Assembly (NCBI RefSeq): GCF_002086795.1
Contig: NZ_MVIM01000003.1
Coordinates: forward strand, 372,001 to 436,000
DNA length: 64,000 bases
Source of the DNA: Mycolicibacterium tusciae
GTDB taxonomy: Bacteria; Actinomycetota; Actinomycetes; Mycobacteriales; Mycobacteriaceae
Reading direction: 5' to 3'
Positions 29,443 to 37,932 of the stretch are shown here, one piece after another. The translations under genes and the position numbers were made by a program. A model generated the notes under the pieces. It was not told where the DNA came from and did no database searches. It was given only the letters and a program-made list of their open reading frames with translations. The stretch's first letter is position 1. The number at the start of each line of letters is the position of its first letter.

Positions 29443-29948
29443 CTTGTACCCCAATTGTATTGCTGTTTAACGAGTTTCAGGTAGACAAGTGTCTCTGTTG
29501 ATATCACTCCCGGCAGTGCGCGGATCTGGGTGTTGAGGAGGTCGAGAAGGTCGTCGTCGTCGGTGCAGACGACTTCGACGATCGCATCGAACGAACCCGC
29601 CGTCAGGACCACGTAGTCGACGGATTCGATGGTGGCCAGCTTCTCGGCCACTTTGGTGGTGTCCCCGGTGCACTTGATACCGATCATGGCCTGGCGCGCG
29701 AAGCCCAGTTGCATCGGATCGGTGACCGCGACGATCTGCATGACACCCGCGTCGACCATGCGCTGCACCCGCTGCCGGACCGCGGCCTCGGAGAGGCCGA
29801 CCGCCTTGCCGATGCCGGCATAGGAACGTCGGCCGTCCTGCTGCAGCTTCTCGATGATCTGTTTCGACAAGTCGTCGAGTTGGAACGCCGCGCCAGGTCT
29901 GGACTGGTTGACACGGAACGACACGGGTCCAACGCCCGGGTTAGCCAT
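29439..29948 (-). CDS. Lrp/AsnC-family transcriptional regulator
   Basis: This 169-aa protein has an N-terminal winged helix-turn-helix (LDDLSKQIIEKLQQDGRRSYAGIGKAVGLSEAAVRQRVQRM, residues about 25-65) and a C-terminal RAM ligand domain (VDYVVLTAGSFDAIVEVVCTDDDDLLDLLN). Family members form octamers and sense amino acids. It starts at ATG 29948 and its stop overlaps the transaminase ATG. It probably controls its own operon and the divergent dehydrogenase gene 122 nt away, activating them when the amine or its product is present. Confidence 0.9.
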   Translation of the reverse strand: MANPGVGPVSFRVNQSRPGAAFQLDDLSKQIIEKLQQDGRRSYAGIGKAVGLSEAAVRQRVQRMVDAGVMQIVAVTDPMQLGFARQAMIGIKCTGDTTKVAEKLATIESVDYVVLTAGSFDAIVEVVCTDDDDLLDLLNTQIRALPGVISTETLVYLKLVKQQYNWGTR

Positions 29949-30058
29949 GCATGAGATTGTGCACGGAATCCGTCGTAGCAAGCAACTATGACCATGAAAT
30001 CACTCGTTTTGACGGCTTCGCGCTGCGGGAATGCGTAGCTTGGCCGGTTGGAGTCGGT

Positions 30059-30064
30059 TAGCGT
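30059..30064 (+). promoter_or_regulatory. -10 box for a leaderless dehydrogenase transcript
   Basis: TAGCGT fits TANNNT and ends 6 nt before ATG 30071. This favours the second of two adjacent ATG codons (30068, 30071) as the true start. Confidence 0.4.
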
Positions 30065-30070
30065 TGAATG

Positions 30071-31576
30071 ATGACGGTGTCTTCTCCCAAGACCGTGACC
30101 ACGACGTTGGCAGGCAGCTGGATCGAAGGGGCGCCGGTGGTCACCGCCGGCGGCGTACATCAGGTGGTCAACCCCGCGGACGGATCGACGGTGGCCGAGC
30201 TGGCGCTGGCGACTCCGGCCGACGTCGACCGCGCCGTGGCTTCAGCCCGCGCCGCGTTGCGCGGCTGGGCGACGGCTACCCCCGTCGACCGCGCCGGGGT
30301 GCTCGCCAAACTCGCCGAGCTGGTCGACGTCAACGCGGAGGCGATCATCGCCGAGGAAGTGAGCCAGACCGGAAAGCCGGTGCGGTTGGCCACGGAGTTC
30401 GACGTGCCGGGCAGCATCGACAACATCTCGTTCTTCTCCGGTGCGGCACGCCATCTCGAGGGCAAGGCCACCGCCGAGTACTCCGGTGATCACACGTCGA
30501 GCATCCGGCGCGAGGCCGTCGGAGTGGTTGCGACGATCACGCCGTGGAACTATCCGCTGCAGATGGCGGTGTGGAAGGTGTTGCCGGCGTTGGCCGCCGG
30601 ATGCAGCGTGGTGATCAAACCCGCCGAGCTCACACCGCTGACGACCCTGACGTTGGCGCGGCTGGCGACCGAGGCGGGTCTGCCCGACGGAGTTTTCAAC
30701 GTCGTGACCGGCGCAGGCGGCGATGTCGGCGCCGCCCTGGCCGGACACCCTGACGTCGACGTCGTCACGTTCACGGGCTCGACCCCGGTGGGGCGCAAGG
30801 TGATGGCGGCGGCCGCGGTGCACGGCCACCGCACGCAGTTGGAATTGGGCGGTAAGGCGCCGTTCGTGGTGTTCGACGACGCCGATCTGGATGCCGCGAT
30901 CCAGGGCGCGGTCGCCGGTGCGCTCATCAACACCGGACAGGACTGCACGGCCGCGACGCGCGCGATCGTGGCGAGAGATTTGTACGACGACTTCGTCGCC
31001 GGTGTCGCCGAGGTGATGGGCAAGGTGGTGGTCGGCGATCCGCAGGACCCCGACACCGACCTGGGCCCGTTGATCTCGATGGCGCACCGCGCCAAGGTCG
31101 CGGGCATGGTCGAGCGGGCACCCGGTCAGGGGGCACGCGTGGTCACCGGCGGCGTGGCGCCCGACCTGCCGGGATCGTTCTACCGTCCGACGCTCATCGC
31201 CGATGTGGACGAGGCCTCCGAGATCTACCGCGACGAGATCTTCGGCCCGGTGCTGACAGTGCGGTCGTTCACGGATGACGACGACGCGCTGCGGCAGGCC
31301 AATGACACCGCGTTCGGTTTGGCGGCTTCGGCCTGGACGCGCGATGTGTACCGCGCGCAGCGGGCGTCACGTGAGATCAACGCGGGTTGTGTCTGGATCA
31401 ATGACCACATTCCGATCATCAGCGAGATGCCGCACGGCGGCGTCGGCGCGTCAGGATTCGGCAAGGACATGAGCGACTACTCGCTCGAGGAGTACCTCAC
31501 GATCAAGCACGTCATGAGCGATATCACCGGGGTGGCCGACAAGGAATGGCACCGGACGATATTCACGAAGCGCTAA
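30071..31576 (+). CDS. Aldehyde dehydrogenase, gamma-aminobutyraldehyde type
   Basis: This 501-aa NAD-dependent aldehyde dehydrogenase has the general base Glu in ELGGKAP and the catalytic Cys in NTGQDCTAATR (about residue 297). The cofactor-binding region is FTGSTPVGRKV. The C-terminal HGGVGASGFGKDMSDYSLEEYLTIKHVM block and the unusual GQDCTA loop are typical of gamma-aminobutyraldehyde dehydrogenases (YdcW/PatD type) of putrescine breakdown. It is divergent from the Lrp-transaminase operon. Inference: the two enzymes act in sequence, amine to aminoaldehyde to amino acid. No ribosome site is visible, which agrees with the leaderless promoter call. Confidence 0.88.
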   Translation: MTVSSPKTVTTTLAGSWIEGAPVVTAGGVHQVVNPADGSTVAELALATPADVDRAVASARAALRGWATATPVDRAGVLAKLAELVDVNAEAIIAEEVSQTGKPVRLATEFDVPGSIDNISFFSGAARHLEGKATAEYSGDHTSSIRREAVGVVATITPWNYPLQMAVWKVLPALAAGCSVVIKPAELTPLTTLTLARLATEAGLPDGVFNVVTGAGGDVGAALAGHPDVDVVTFTGSTPVGRKVMAAAAVHGHRTQLELGGKAPFVVFDDADLDAAIQGAVAGALINTGQDCTAATRAIVARDLYDDFVAGVAEVMGKVVVGDPQDPDTDLGPLISMAHRAKVAGMVERAPGQGARVVTGGVAPDLPGSFYRPTLIADVDEASEIYRDEIFGPVLTVRSFTDDDDALRQANDTAFGLAASAWTRDVYRAQRASREINAGCVWINDHIPIISEMPHGGVGASGFGKDMSDYSLEEYLTIKHVMSDITGVADKEWHRTIFTKR

Positions 31577-31599
31577 CAGGGTCTCGCCGCGATGGAGCG

Positions 31600-32460
31600 C
31601 TAGTCGGCCTTCGGGACCACGATCACCGGGACGTCGACGCCGGCCAGAATGCGTGCGGCGGTCGACCCCAGGAAGATCCGCCGTGGTGCCGCGAAGCGCG
31701 CGGAGCCGACGACTAGCAGGTCGCCGTCGTCCCACCGAAGCTTCTTCAGCGCGGATTCCAGGGTCATACCTTCGGCAACACGCGATTCGATCTCGGGCGC
31801 GTCCGGAAGTGCCCGCGCCGCGACAGCGAGATTCTCTTCGGCGGCAGCCTTTTGGAGCTGGCGCACCTCTCGCGCGTTGGCGGCCTCGGTGAGATTCTCG
31901 GAAGACACCAGCGACACCATCCGGATAGCCAAGCTGGCGGCGCTGGCGAGGGTGATCGCGAACGGTAGCGGGTTGTCGTCGCCCGGACGGGTCGGCACCG
32001 CGGCGGTCACGGCCGCAAACGTCTCGTCCGGGTCGTCGGCGTATCCACGCGGGGCCAACGCCACCGGAATCGGCGATGAGTGCAGCAGGGCACCGGTCAC
32101 CGGTCCGATGGTGTGGCCGCCGAAGAACCCGTCGCGCGCGCCGCCGACCACGATCAGATCCGAATCCTTCTGTTCGGCAAAGCCGACGAGCGATTCGGCG
32201 AACGACTCACCCACCATCACGGTGGACGATGCGCTGACACCGTTGGCGGTAAGCCGGTCGATCGCCCGGGAGATCCATTCCTCGCCACGCTCGATGAGCA
32301 GTTGTTGGTACTCCGCTCGCCCTGGATGGCCGTCCGGAAGTTCTTGCCGCACCACGAGAACGACGTCGACCTGCGCGTCGAAGGTCTTGGCGAGAGCGCT
32401 CGCAAGCGCGACGCCGTCGTCACCCGTCGGGGTTGCGAGATAACCGACTGTCAGATGCAT
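31600..32460 (-). CDS. Two-domain universal stress protein
   Basis: This 286-aa protein has two tandem Usp domains. The first ends in the ATP-binding motif VGGARDGFFGGHTIGPVTGALLHSSPIPVALAP. The second ends in VVGSARFAAPRRIFLGSTAARILAGVDVPVIVVP, with G-x2-G-x9-G(S/T)-type loops in both, so nucleotide binding is expected. ATG 32460 has AGGAG close upstream. It follows the APC permease by 8 nt, so the two are co-transcribed; Usp proteins often pair with transporters and may regulate them. Confidence 0.88.
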   Translation of the reverse strand: MHLTVGYLATPTGDDGVALASALAKTFDAQVDVVLVVRQELPDGHPGRAEYQQLLIERGEEWISRAIDRLTANGVSASSTVMVGESFAESLVGFAEQKDSDLIVVGGARDGFFGGHTIGPVTGALLHSSPIPVALAPRGYADDPDETFAAVTAAVPTRPGDDNPLPFAITLASAASLAIRMVSLVSSENLTEAANAREVRQLQKAAAEENLAVAARALPDAPEIESRVAEGMTLESALKKLRWDDGDLLVVGSARFAAPRRIFLGSTAARILAGVDVPVIVVPKAD

Positions 32461-32468
32461 TGCTTCTC

Positions 32469-33977
32469 CTAGAAGACGTCGGGGACCTTGACTTCGGTAT
32501 TCGCGTTGAGAGTCTCGCCGCGGAAGAACCGTTTGGTCCCAAATGCGAAGCACGCCAGCATCAACGGGATGCCGAGCACGAGCATGCCGACACCGAGCAC
32601 GAAGACGCCGCCGATCGGGCCGAACGCGGTGTAGCCGTAGTCCGGGGCGATCATGTCCTTGGCACTGATGCCGAACGCCGTCGCCATCGCGATTCCGCCG
32701 ATCAGCGGGAAGATGCCCCGGAAGAACAGGTTTCGCGCCGAGGTGAACAACGTCCTGCGGAAGTACCAGACGCACGCGAACGCTGTGATGCCGTAGTAGA
32801 ACGCGACCGCGAGCCCAAGCGATGCGACCGAGTCGGCGAGCGCGTTCTCCGACAGGAAGGTCAGCAACAGGTAGAAGAACAGGGCCGCCAGCCCCATCAC
32901 GATGGTGCCGAAGGCCGGGGTCATGTAGCGGGGATGGACGTACGAGAACCGTTTGGGGATGGCCTCGTACACCGCCATCGACAGCGTGCCGCGGGCGGTG
33001 GGCAGGATGGTCGTCTGCGTCGAGGACAGCGCCGAGACGGAGACGGTGAGCAGTAGCAGGGAGGCCGCGATGGTTCCGGCGACCGGCTTACCGAGCACGG
33101 TCAGCACATCGTCGGTGTTCATCGGATTGTTCAATCCGATGCCCACCTCGCTGAACCCGGAGAACGACTGCACCGCATAGGCGACCAGCACGTAGGTGCA
33201 CACCAGGATCAGTGTGGTGATCACCGCGGCGATACCGGGGGTGCGGCCGGGGTCCTTGGTCTCCTCGCCGACCGCCAGACAGGCATCCCAGCCCCAGTAG
33301 ATGAAGATGCAGAGGATGATCGCGGCGGCGATCGAAGACATGTCCAAACCGCTCGGCCAGAGCCAGGACAGCTGCGGCGAGATCGCCTGGGCTCCGGCGG
33401 TTCCGGAGAACACGCGCACCAGCGCGATGATGCTGACGATGACCAGCACGCCGAACTGGATGGCGATCAACACATTCTGAAACCGCTCGGACACCACGAT
33501 GCCGCGCGCACTGATCAGGGTCATCGCGATGATGAAGAAGGAGCCGAGCAGCACCTTGGCAAGGATATTCTCGGCGAGGTCGTCGAGGCCGAGGAACTTG
33601 AACAGGTAGATCGCCGCAATCTCGGCCACGTTGGCCAGCACGATGATCGCCGACACCGCAAGGCCCCATCCGCCGATCCATCCGATCCACGGGCCGAAGG
33701 CCTTGGTGCCCCAGGTGAACGTGGTGCCGCAGTCCGGAGTGTCCTGGGAGAGTTCCTTGTAGGCGAACGCGACAAGGAGCATCGGGATGAACGCGAGCAC
33801 GAACATCGACGGTGCCTTGTCGCCGACCGCGAGGACGACGTAGCCGAGGGTGGCGGCCAGGCTGTACGCGGGAGCCACGGCGGCGAGGCCGATGACGATG
33901 TTGCCGACAAGGCCGAGGGCGCCTGCCTGCAGCCCCTTGTCGCCGACGGCGGGGGCGTCGGGTTCCTTGATTGCCAT
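32469..33977 (-). CDS. APC-family amino acid/polyamine permease
   Basis: This 502-aa inner-membrane protein has about 12-13 membrane helices. The first helix carries GLVGNIVIGLAAVAPAYSLAATLGYV, the unwound substrate-binding segment of APC transporters. Later blocks include DCGTTFTWGTKAFGPWIGWIGGWGL and CIFIYWGWDACLAVGEETKDPGRTPG, both typical of the AAT/APA subfamilies for amino acids or amines. It is the first gene of an operon with the Usp gene. Given the adjacent transaminase and dehydrogenase genes, an amine or GABA substrate is a reasonable guess. TATATT lies 6 nt before the ATG. Confidence 0.88.
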   Translation of the reverse strand: MAIKEPDAPAVGDKGLQAGALGLVGNIVIGLAAVAPAYSLAATLGYVVLAVGDKAPSMFVLAFIPMLLVAFAYKELSQDTPDCGTTFTWGTKAFGPWIGWIGGWGLAVSAIIVLANVAEIAAIYLFKFLGLDDLAENILAKVLLGSFFIIAMTLISARGIVVSERFQNVLIAIQFGVLVIVSIIALVRVFSGTAGAQAISPQLSWLWPSGLDMSSIAAAIILCIFIYWGWDACLAVGEETKDPGRTPGIAAVITTLILVCTYVLVAYAVQSFSGFSEVGIGLNNPMNTDDVLTVLGKPVAGTIAASLLLLTVSVSALSSTQTTILPTARGTLSMAVYEAIPKRFSYVHPRYMTPAFGTIVMGLAALFFYLLLTFLSENALADSVASLGLAVAFYYGITAFACVWYFRRTLFTSARNLFFRGIFPLIGGIAMATAFGISAKDMIAPDYGYTAFGPIGGVFVLGVGMLVLGIPLMLACFAFGTKRFFRGETLNANTEVKVPDVF

Positions 33978-33983
33978 GTGCGG

Positions 33984-33989
33984 AATATA
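33984..33989 (-). promoter_or_regulatory. -10 box for a leaderless permease transcript
   Basis: On the minus strand TATATT stands exactly 6 nt before ATG 33977, with no ribosome site between. This predicts a transcript starting at the start codon. Confidence 0.5.
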
Positions 33990-34078
33990 CGGTTTGCGCG
34001 GTTTCCGCGCGGGTTCTAACCGGGAATCGAGGAATAAGCGCGATTTCGCTTCGGAATCAGTGCACGATTCAGCGGTTC

Positions 34079-34084
34079 TAGACT
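34079..34084 (+). promoter_or_regulatory. -10 box for a leaderless sigJ transcript
   Basis: TAGACT (TANNNT) is followed by 6 nt and then ATG 34091. No ECF41-type TGTCACA/CGTC promoter is visible upstream, so sigJ itself looks to be read by the housekeeping-type polymerase and not by itself. Confidence 0.45.
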
Positions 34085-34090
34085 TGGGCC

Positions 34091-35014
34091 ATGACCCGGC
34101 TTTCGGGAACCACGCGGATCGACGAATTCGAGGAATTGCGGCCGCACCTGCTGTCGGTAGCGTACCGGCTGACCGGGACGATCGCAGACGCAGAAGACAT
34201 CGTCCAGGATGCGTGGCTGCGATGGGATCGCGCCGACTCCGATGCGATCACCGATCTGCGGGCGTGGTTGACGACGGTCGTCAGCCGGCTGGCGCTCGAC
34301 CGGCTGCGTTCGGCCGCCCATCGACGCGAGACTTACTACGGCGAATGGCTGCCCGAGCCCGTCGTGACCGCGCTGGACGGCGACGATCCGCTGGCCGCCG
34401 TGGTAGCCGGTGAGGACGCGCGGTTCGCCGCGATGGTGGTGCTGGAGCGGCTGAACCCCGATCAGCGGGTGGCGTTCGTGCTGCACGACGGGTTCGCCGT
34501 GCCGTTCGGTGAGATCGCCTCGGTGCTCGGCGTTTCCGACGCGGCCGCACGCCAGCTGGCATCGCGAGCGCGACGCGCGGTGGCGGCCGCACCGCCCGCG
34601 GTGTCCGACGACGTGCACGCCGAGGTGGCCGGTGCGCTGATGCTCGCGCTCGCCGCTGGCGACATGAAAGCCGTTGTGGCCCTGCTGCATCCAGATGTGA
34701 CGTTCACCGGTGACTCGAACCGCAAGGCGCCGACGGCCGCGCGCGTCATCCACGGTCCGGACAAGGTGGCGCGCTTCCTGTTCGGGCTGGCCGCCCGCTA
34801 CGGGCCCGGAGTAGTGTCGTCGGGTCAGCCGGCGAACATCAACGGACAGTTGGGCACTTACTTCGTCGGGTCGCCGGCAGGTGACGGCTATCCGGAGATG
34901 ATGCCGCGCGTCACGGCGATGACGGTGCGCGACGGAAAGGTCTGCGCCATCTGGGATATCGCCAATCCGGACAAGTTCACCGGCTCGCCGCTGCGCCGTC
35001 AGCGTCCTCGCTAG
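34091..35014 (+). CDS. sigJ: ECF41-family RNA polymerase sigma factor SigJ
   Basis: This 307-aa sigma factor has ECF region 2 (residues about 14-75, LLSVAYRLTGTIADAEDIVQDAWLRW) and region 4 (about 108-165, LERLNPDQRVAFVLHDGFAVPFGEIASVLGVS). A C-terminal SnoaL-like domain (about 180-300) follows. The linker WLPEP (residues 86-90) and C-terminal NPDKF and RDGKV motifs define group ECF41, in which the extension acts as a built-in on/off switch in place of an anti-sigma factor. Orthologue of Rv3328c. As usual for ECF41, a carboxymuconolactone-decarboxylase-type partner gene is adjacent; it is convergent and overlaps by 38 nt. Confidence 0.93.
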   Translation: MTRLSGTTRIDEFEELRPHLLSVAYRLTGTIADAEDIVQDAWLRWDRADSDAITDLRAWLTTVVSRLALDRLRSAAHRRETYYGEWLPEPVVTALDGDDPLAAVVAGEDARFAAMVVLERLNPDQRVAFVLHDGFAVPFGEIASVLGVSDAAARQLASRARRAVAAAPPAVSDDVHAEVAGALMLALAAGDMKAVVALLHPDVTFTGDSNRKAPTAARVIHGPDKVARFLFGLAARYGPGVVSSGQPANINGQLGTYFVGSPAGDGYPEMMPRVTAMTVRDGKVCAIWDIANPDKFTGSPLRRQRPR

Positions 35015-35585
35015 CCCACGGCACCCGACACGCATCGCCGGAGTTGAAGCCCTGCTCGGTGATGCCCAGCGCCGCGTACATCCGCGCGCGCATGTTCTCC
35101 ACCCCGATCTGGTAGCTCAGCTCGATCACGCCGTCGTCGCCGAAGCGGCGCTGGAGATCGGCGACCTGCTCGTCGGTGATGGTGTGCGGGTCGGTGGTCA
35201 TGGCGTTGGCGTAGGCGATGGCCGCGCGTTCGTCATCGTTGAAGAGCGGGGACGTGGCGTAGTCGTCGATGTGCTTGAGCCGGTCGACGTCGAGGCCGTC
35301 GAGACGCTGCAGCATCGAACCGAAGTCGACACACCACGAGCAACCGACGGTGCGCGCGGTCCAGAACACGGCGAGTTCGCGCACGTTCGTGGGCAGCTTC
35401 TTGGACGCCGAACCCAGCATGCCCTCGTGCACCACGTTGGCCAGCATCAGCCGCGGGTGATGTGCGGCCACGGCGAAGGGTTCGGGTACCTCACCGAACT
35501 TGCGCTTGGCGACCCGGTAGAAGACCTTGGTCATCAGCGATGCGTGCTTCGGGGATACGGGTTCGATGCGAGATGTCTGAGTCAT
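34977..35585 (-). CDS. Carboxymuconolactone decarboxylase/AhpD-like protein, ECF41 partner
   Basis: This 202-aa AhpD/CMD-fold protein has the redox centre visible as a CSWC dithiol in ARTVGCSWCVDFG, with the downstream acidic block typical of alkylhydroperoxidase-like members. It belongs to the COE (carboxymuconolactone decarboxylase, oxidoreductase, epimerase) genes that accompany ECF41 sigma factors and are their main targets. ATG 35585 (MTQTSRIEPV) has AAGGG just upstream. An ECF41-type promoter lies at 35594-35620. The physiological substrate of COE proteins is not established. Confidence 0.88.
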   Translation of the reverse strand: MTQTSRIEPVSPKHASLMTKVFYRVAKRKFGEVPEPFAVAAHHPRLMLANVVHEGMLGSASKKLPTNVRELAVFWTARTVGCSWCVDFGSMLQRLDGLDVDRLKHIDDYATSPLFNDDERAAIAYANAMTTDPHTITDEQVADLQRRFGDDGVIELSYQIGVENMRARMYAALGITEQGFNSGDACRVPWASEDADGAAASR

Positions 35586-35593
35586 AACCCTTA

Positions 35594-35620
35594 GACGAGG
35601 CAGGCCCGAAATGTGTGACA
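35594..35620 (-). promoter_or_regulatory. ECF41-type promoter (SigJ target)
   Basis: On the minus strand, TGTCACA (35620-35614), a 16-nt spacer and CGTC (35597-35594) lie just before the CMD-like gene. This is the -35/-10 pair published for ECF41 sigma factors. It points to direct SigJ control and a very short leader. Confidence 0.7.
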
Positions 35621-35677
35621 CGGTGCTTTGGAGGGCCCAGACACTTGGAACCGGCCGTTGGCGGGTAATTAAGTCCA

Positions 35678-36778
35678 GTGGAGGATGAATCGACGACGTT
35701 TCCCAATCGCGGATCGATCTACGGCGCCCACCTTCGGTCCAGTGCGGTGGTGGCAGTGCAGTTCGTCGCGGTCGCCGCGGCGCTGTGGGTGCTGGCGTGG
35801 GTAGTGGGAAAGACGTGGGTGATCATCCTGCCCGTGGTGCTTGCGCTGATCGTGTGCACCGTGTTGTGGCCACCTGTGCGCTGGCTACGGCGCAAAGGCG
35901 TGCCCCCGGCGGCTGCGGTCATATCGGTTCTTCTGGTGGCCATGGCGGTGCTCGCCGGTGTGGTGGCGGCGGTGGCGCCTGCCGTCGTCGAGCAGTCCGC
36001 GGAGTTGGCCGAACAGGCTTCCGCCGGCGTCGTGCAAGTGCGGGACTGGCTGGGCGGTCCACCGCTGGATATCAGTGAGGCACAACTCGATTCAGCCGTC
36101 ACTGCGATCAACGACCGGCTGAACTCCAGCAGCGCGCAGATTGCATCGGGTGTGTTCACCGGCGTGGGTGCCGCGACGTCGGCACTGGTCACCCTGTTCA
36201 CCACGATCGTCGTGACGTTCTTCCTGCTCAAGGACGGGCCACGTTTCATCCCCTGGTTACGCGGCGTCATGGGGCGCCCTGCTGCGCCGCACGCTGCGGA
36301 GATACTCGAACGCGTCTGGTCGACCCTGGGGGGTTTCATCCGCACCCAGGCGCTGGTCAGCCTCGTAGACGCGGTGATCATCGGGATCGGCCTCGTGATC
36401 ATGGGAGTGCCGCTGGCGTATGCGCTCGCGATCATCACATTTATCGCCGGGTTCGTCCCGATCGTCGGCGCCTTCGTCGCAGGCGGTCTGGCCGTCCTCA
36501 TCGCGCTGGTCTCCAACGGACTGGTCGACGCGTTGATCGTGTTGGCGATCATCGTGGCGGTGCAGCAGCTTGAGGGCAACGTGTTGCAACCGTGGCTGCA
36601 ATCGAAGTCGATGAACCTGCATCCAGTGATCGTTCTGCTCGCAGTGATGTTGGGCGCTGCCGCATTCGGCGTCATCGGTGCGTTTCTCGCGGTGCCGGTT
36701 GCCGCCGCGTTGGCGGTCGTCGTCCGTTACTACGGCGAGCAGGTACAGGAGCGGGCAGCCGAAGCTTCGCCTCCCTAA
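35678..36778 (+). CDS. AI-2E family transporter-type membrane protein
   Basis: This 366-aa protein of the AI-2E/UPF0118 family (PF01594) has eight predicted membrane helices. There is an N-terminal pair (VVAVQFVAVAAALWVLAWVVG, VIILPVVLALIVCTVLW), a soluble stretch around residues 100-160, then FFLLKDGPRFIPWLRG and several C-terminal helices ending in AAALAVVVRYYGEQ. Family members export quorum signals or exchange Na+/H+; the role in mycobacteria is unknown. GTG 35678 is the chosen start. Its stop codon falls inside the duplicated sdhB 3' end. Confidence 0.83.
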   Translation: MEDESTTFPNRGSIYGAHLRSSAVVAVQFVAVAAALWVLAWVVGKTWVIILPVVLALIVCTVLWPPVRWLRRKGVPPAAAVISVLLVAMAVLAGVVAAVAPAVVEQSAELAEQASAGVVQVRDWLGGPPLDISEAQLDSAVTAINDRLNSSSAQIASGVFTGVGAATSALVTLFTTIVVTFFLLKDGPRFIPWLRGVMGRPAAPHAAEILERVWSTLGGFIRTQALVSLVDAVIIGIGLVIMGVPLAYALAIITFIAGFVPIVGAFVAGGLAVLIALVSNGLVDALIVLAIIVAVQQLEGNVLQPWLQSKSMNLHPVIVLLAVMLGAAAFGVIGAFLAVPVAAALAVVVRYYGEQVQERAAEASPP

Positions 36779-36802
36779 CGCGCGAACATCAGCGCGCGCT
36801 TG
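36776..36802 (-). pseudogene. 27-bp remnant copy of the sdhB 3' end
   Basis: The minus strand reads KRALMFAR-stop and differs from the true sdhB terminus at 37934-37960 at only one of 27 bases. It lies right after the AI-2E gene and is followed by unrelated sequence. The two copies are direct repeats bounding a 1.13-kb cassette with the hemophore-like and Pro-rich genes. Confidence 0.7.
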
Positions 36803-36812
36803 CGCCGCGCGG

Positions 36813-37205
36813 TCAGGGGAATGGCGTGTTCGACGGATTCGGTTGCTGGTTGCAGCGATTCAGGAAGTCGACTGCGGGTTGCTTAATGCCCTGAAGTTCG
36901 GCCCGAACCTGCGGGTTGGCGTCTAGATACGCCTGCACCTGAGGTTGCATTTCCTCCCTCGATTGGCCCTTCAGGGTGGCGAAGAAGTCATTTACGGGAG
37001 GGTGGGTGAACAAATAGGTCGACGCCGCTGCGGCAACGCCCGCCCTGACGCCCGCCCAGTCGGCCGGCGAGCAATTCGGCGGCGCCGGTGGCGGCTGAGC
37101 GCTTGAAGGCGCGGCGGTTCCGAGAAACATTGCACCGGCCAATGTGACAGCGGCGACGGCACCCACTCCGGCCCGATGCTCAGGACGTCCCGACCACAGC
37201 ATCAT
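36813..37205 (-). CDS. Hemophore-like secreted protein (Rv0203-type family)
   Basis: This 130-aa protein has a signal peptide (residues about 14-36, GVGAVAAVTLAGAMFLGTAAPSSAQ) and a mature domain of about 90 residues. That domain shows the family pattern NCSPADWAGVRAGVAAAASTYLFTHPPVNDFFATLKGQSREE plus a C-terminal Cys in FLNRCN. It fits the mycobacterial hemophore-related family of Rv0203 and Rv1174c; Rv0203 carries heme outside the cell. The ATG has GGAGGAGG 7 nt upstream. Heme ligands of Rv0203 cannot be verified here, so heme binding is not assured. Confidence 0.78.
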   Translation of the reverse strand: MMLWSGRPEHRAGVGAVAAVTLAGAMFLGTAAPSSAQPPPAPPNCSPADWAGVRAGVAAAASTYLFTHPPVNDFFATLKGQSREEMQPQVQAYLDANPQVRAELQGIKQPAVDFLNRCNQQPNPSNTPFP

Positions 37206-37488
37206 TGCCGACCTCCTCCATGAATGCGGCTACTCCTGCAATCCGAGCGTTAAGGCTTCCTGCACCGTATGAAGGCACGATAGGTCCGCTGACCCCGGCC
37301 CGTAAGCATATTCGCCAATGAGGCGTCGGCCCCGAACCTTTCGGGTCACCCGGGGAGAACTCGCCCGACCCGGCGCAGGCTCCTGCACACCGTCATGACG
37401 CGGTTGCAACGCCCGCGCTTATTCGAGCCCCCGCAGAGCCTGCGAATCGTAGGATCTCCACGCAGAGGGCAACCGAGAGAAGACACCG
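37206..37488. other. Intergenic region between two divergent secreted-protein genes
   Basis: This 283-nt stretch has the GGAGGAGG ribosome site for the hemophore-like gene at its left edge. I see no iron-box (IdeR) palindrome, riboswitch or open reading frame of note in it. Confidence 0.4.
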
Positions 37489-37860
37489 ATGAAGCCTTGG
37501 CTACAACGCAGCGCCGTGTCTGCCGTCGTGTTGGCACTTCTGCCGCTGATTGAACTCGCGTCACCGGCGATGGTTCGCGCCCAACCACCACCGCCGCCGC
37601 CTTGCCCGCCGGGCATGTACTGGAATTTCACGACGCTCATCTGCGAATGGCCACTCCCTCCGGCCGTGTACGTCGATCCGTGGTTGCCCGTTTATGTCCC
37701 GGACATTGTCGATGTCGACCTCGACCTCGACGTCCCGATTCCTGGCCCTCCAGGTATCGGCCCTCCGGGTATCGGGGCCCCAGGACCTCCAAATGTCGGG
37801 CGTCCAGGTCCAGGTCCCCGGCCTATCCCACGCGGTGGCGGTGGCGGTCGGCGACGCTAG
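37489..37860 (+). CDS. Secreted Pro/Gly-rich protein
   Basis: This 123-aa protein has a clear signal peptide (residues 1-32, cleavage after VRAQ). The mature chain begins with a Pro run and two Cys (CPPGMYWNFTTLICEW), continues with an acidic VDVDLDLDVPIPGP stretch, and ends in Pro-Gly repeats and a basic GGGGGRRR tail. Such short Pro-rich secreted proteins are common in mycobacteria and have no known function. It is divergent from the hemophore-like gene across 283 nt, and the two sit together in the cassette bounded by the sdhB 3' repeats. Confidence 0.65.
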   Translation: MKPWLQRSAVSAVVLALLPLIELASPAMVRAQPPPPPPCPPGMYWNFTTLICEWPLPPAVYVDPWLPVYVPDIVDVDLDLDVPIPGPPGIGPPGIGAPGPPNVGRPGPGPRPIPRGGGGGRRR

Positions 37861-37932
37861 AAAGGCTGCTAGCTGCAGCGCTGCGCCTGCAGCCCTGACG
37901 GGATCGGGGCGTCGCGTCGGCAAACGATTCCC

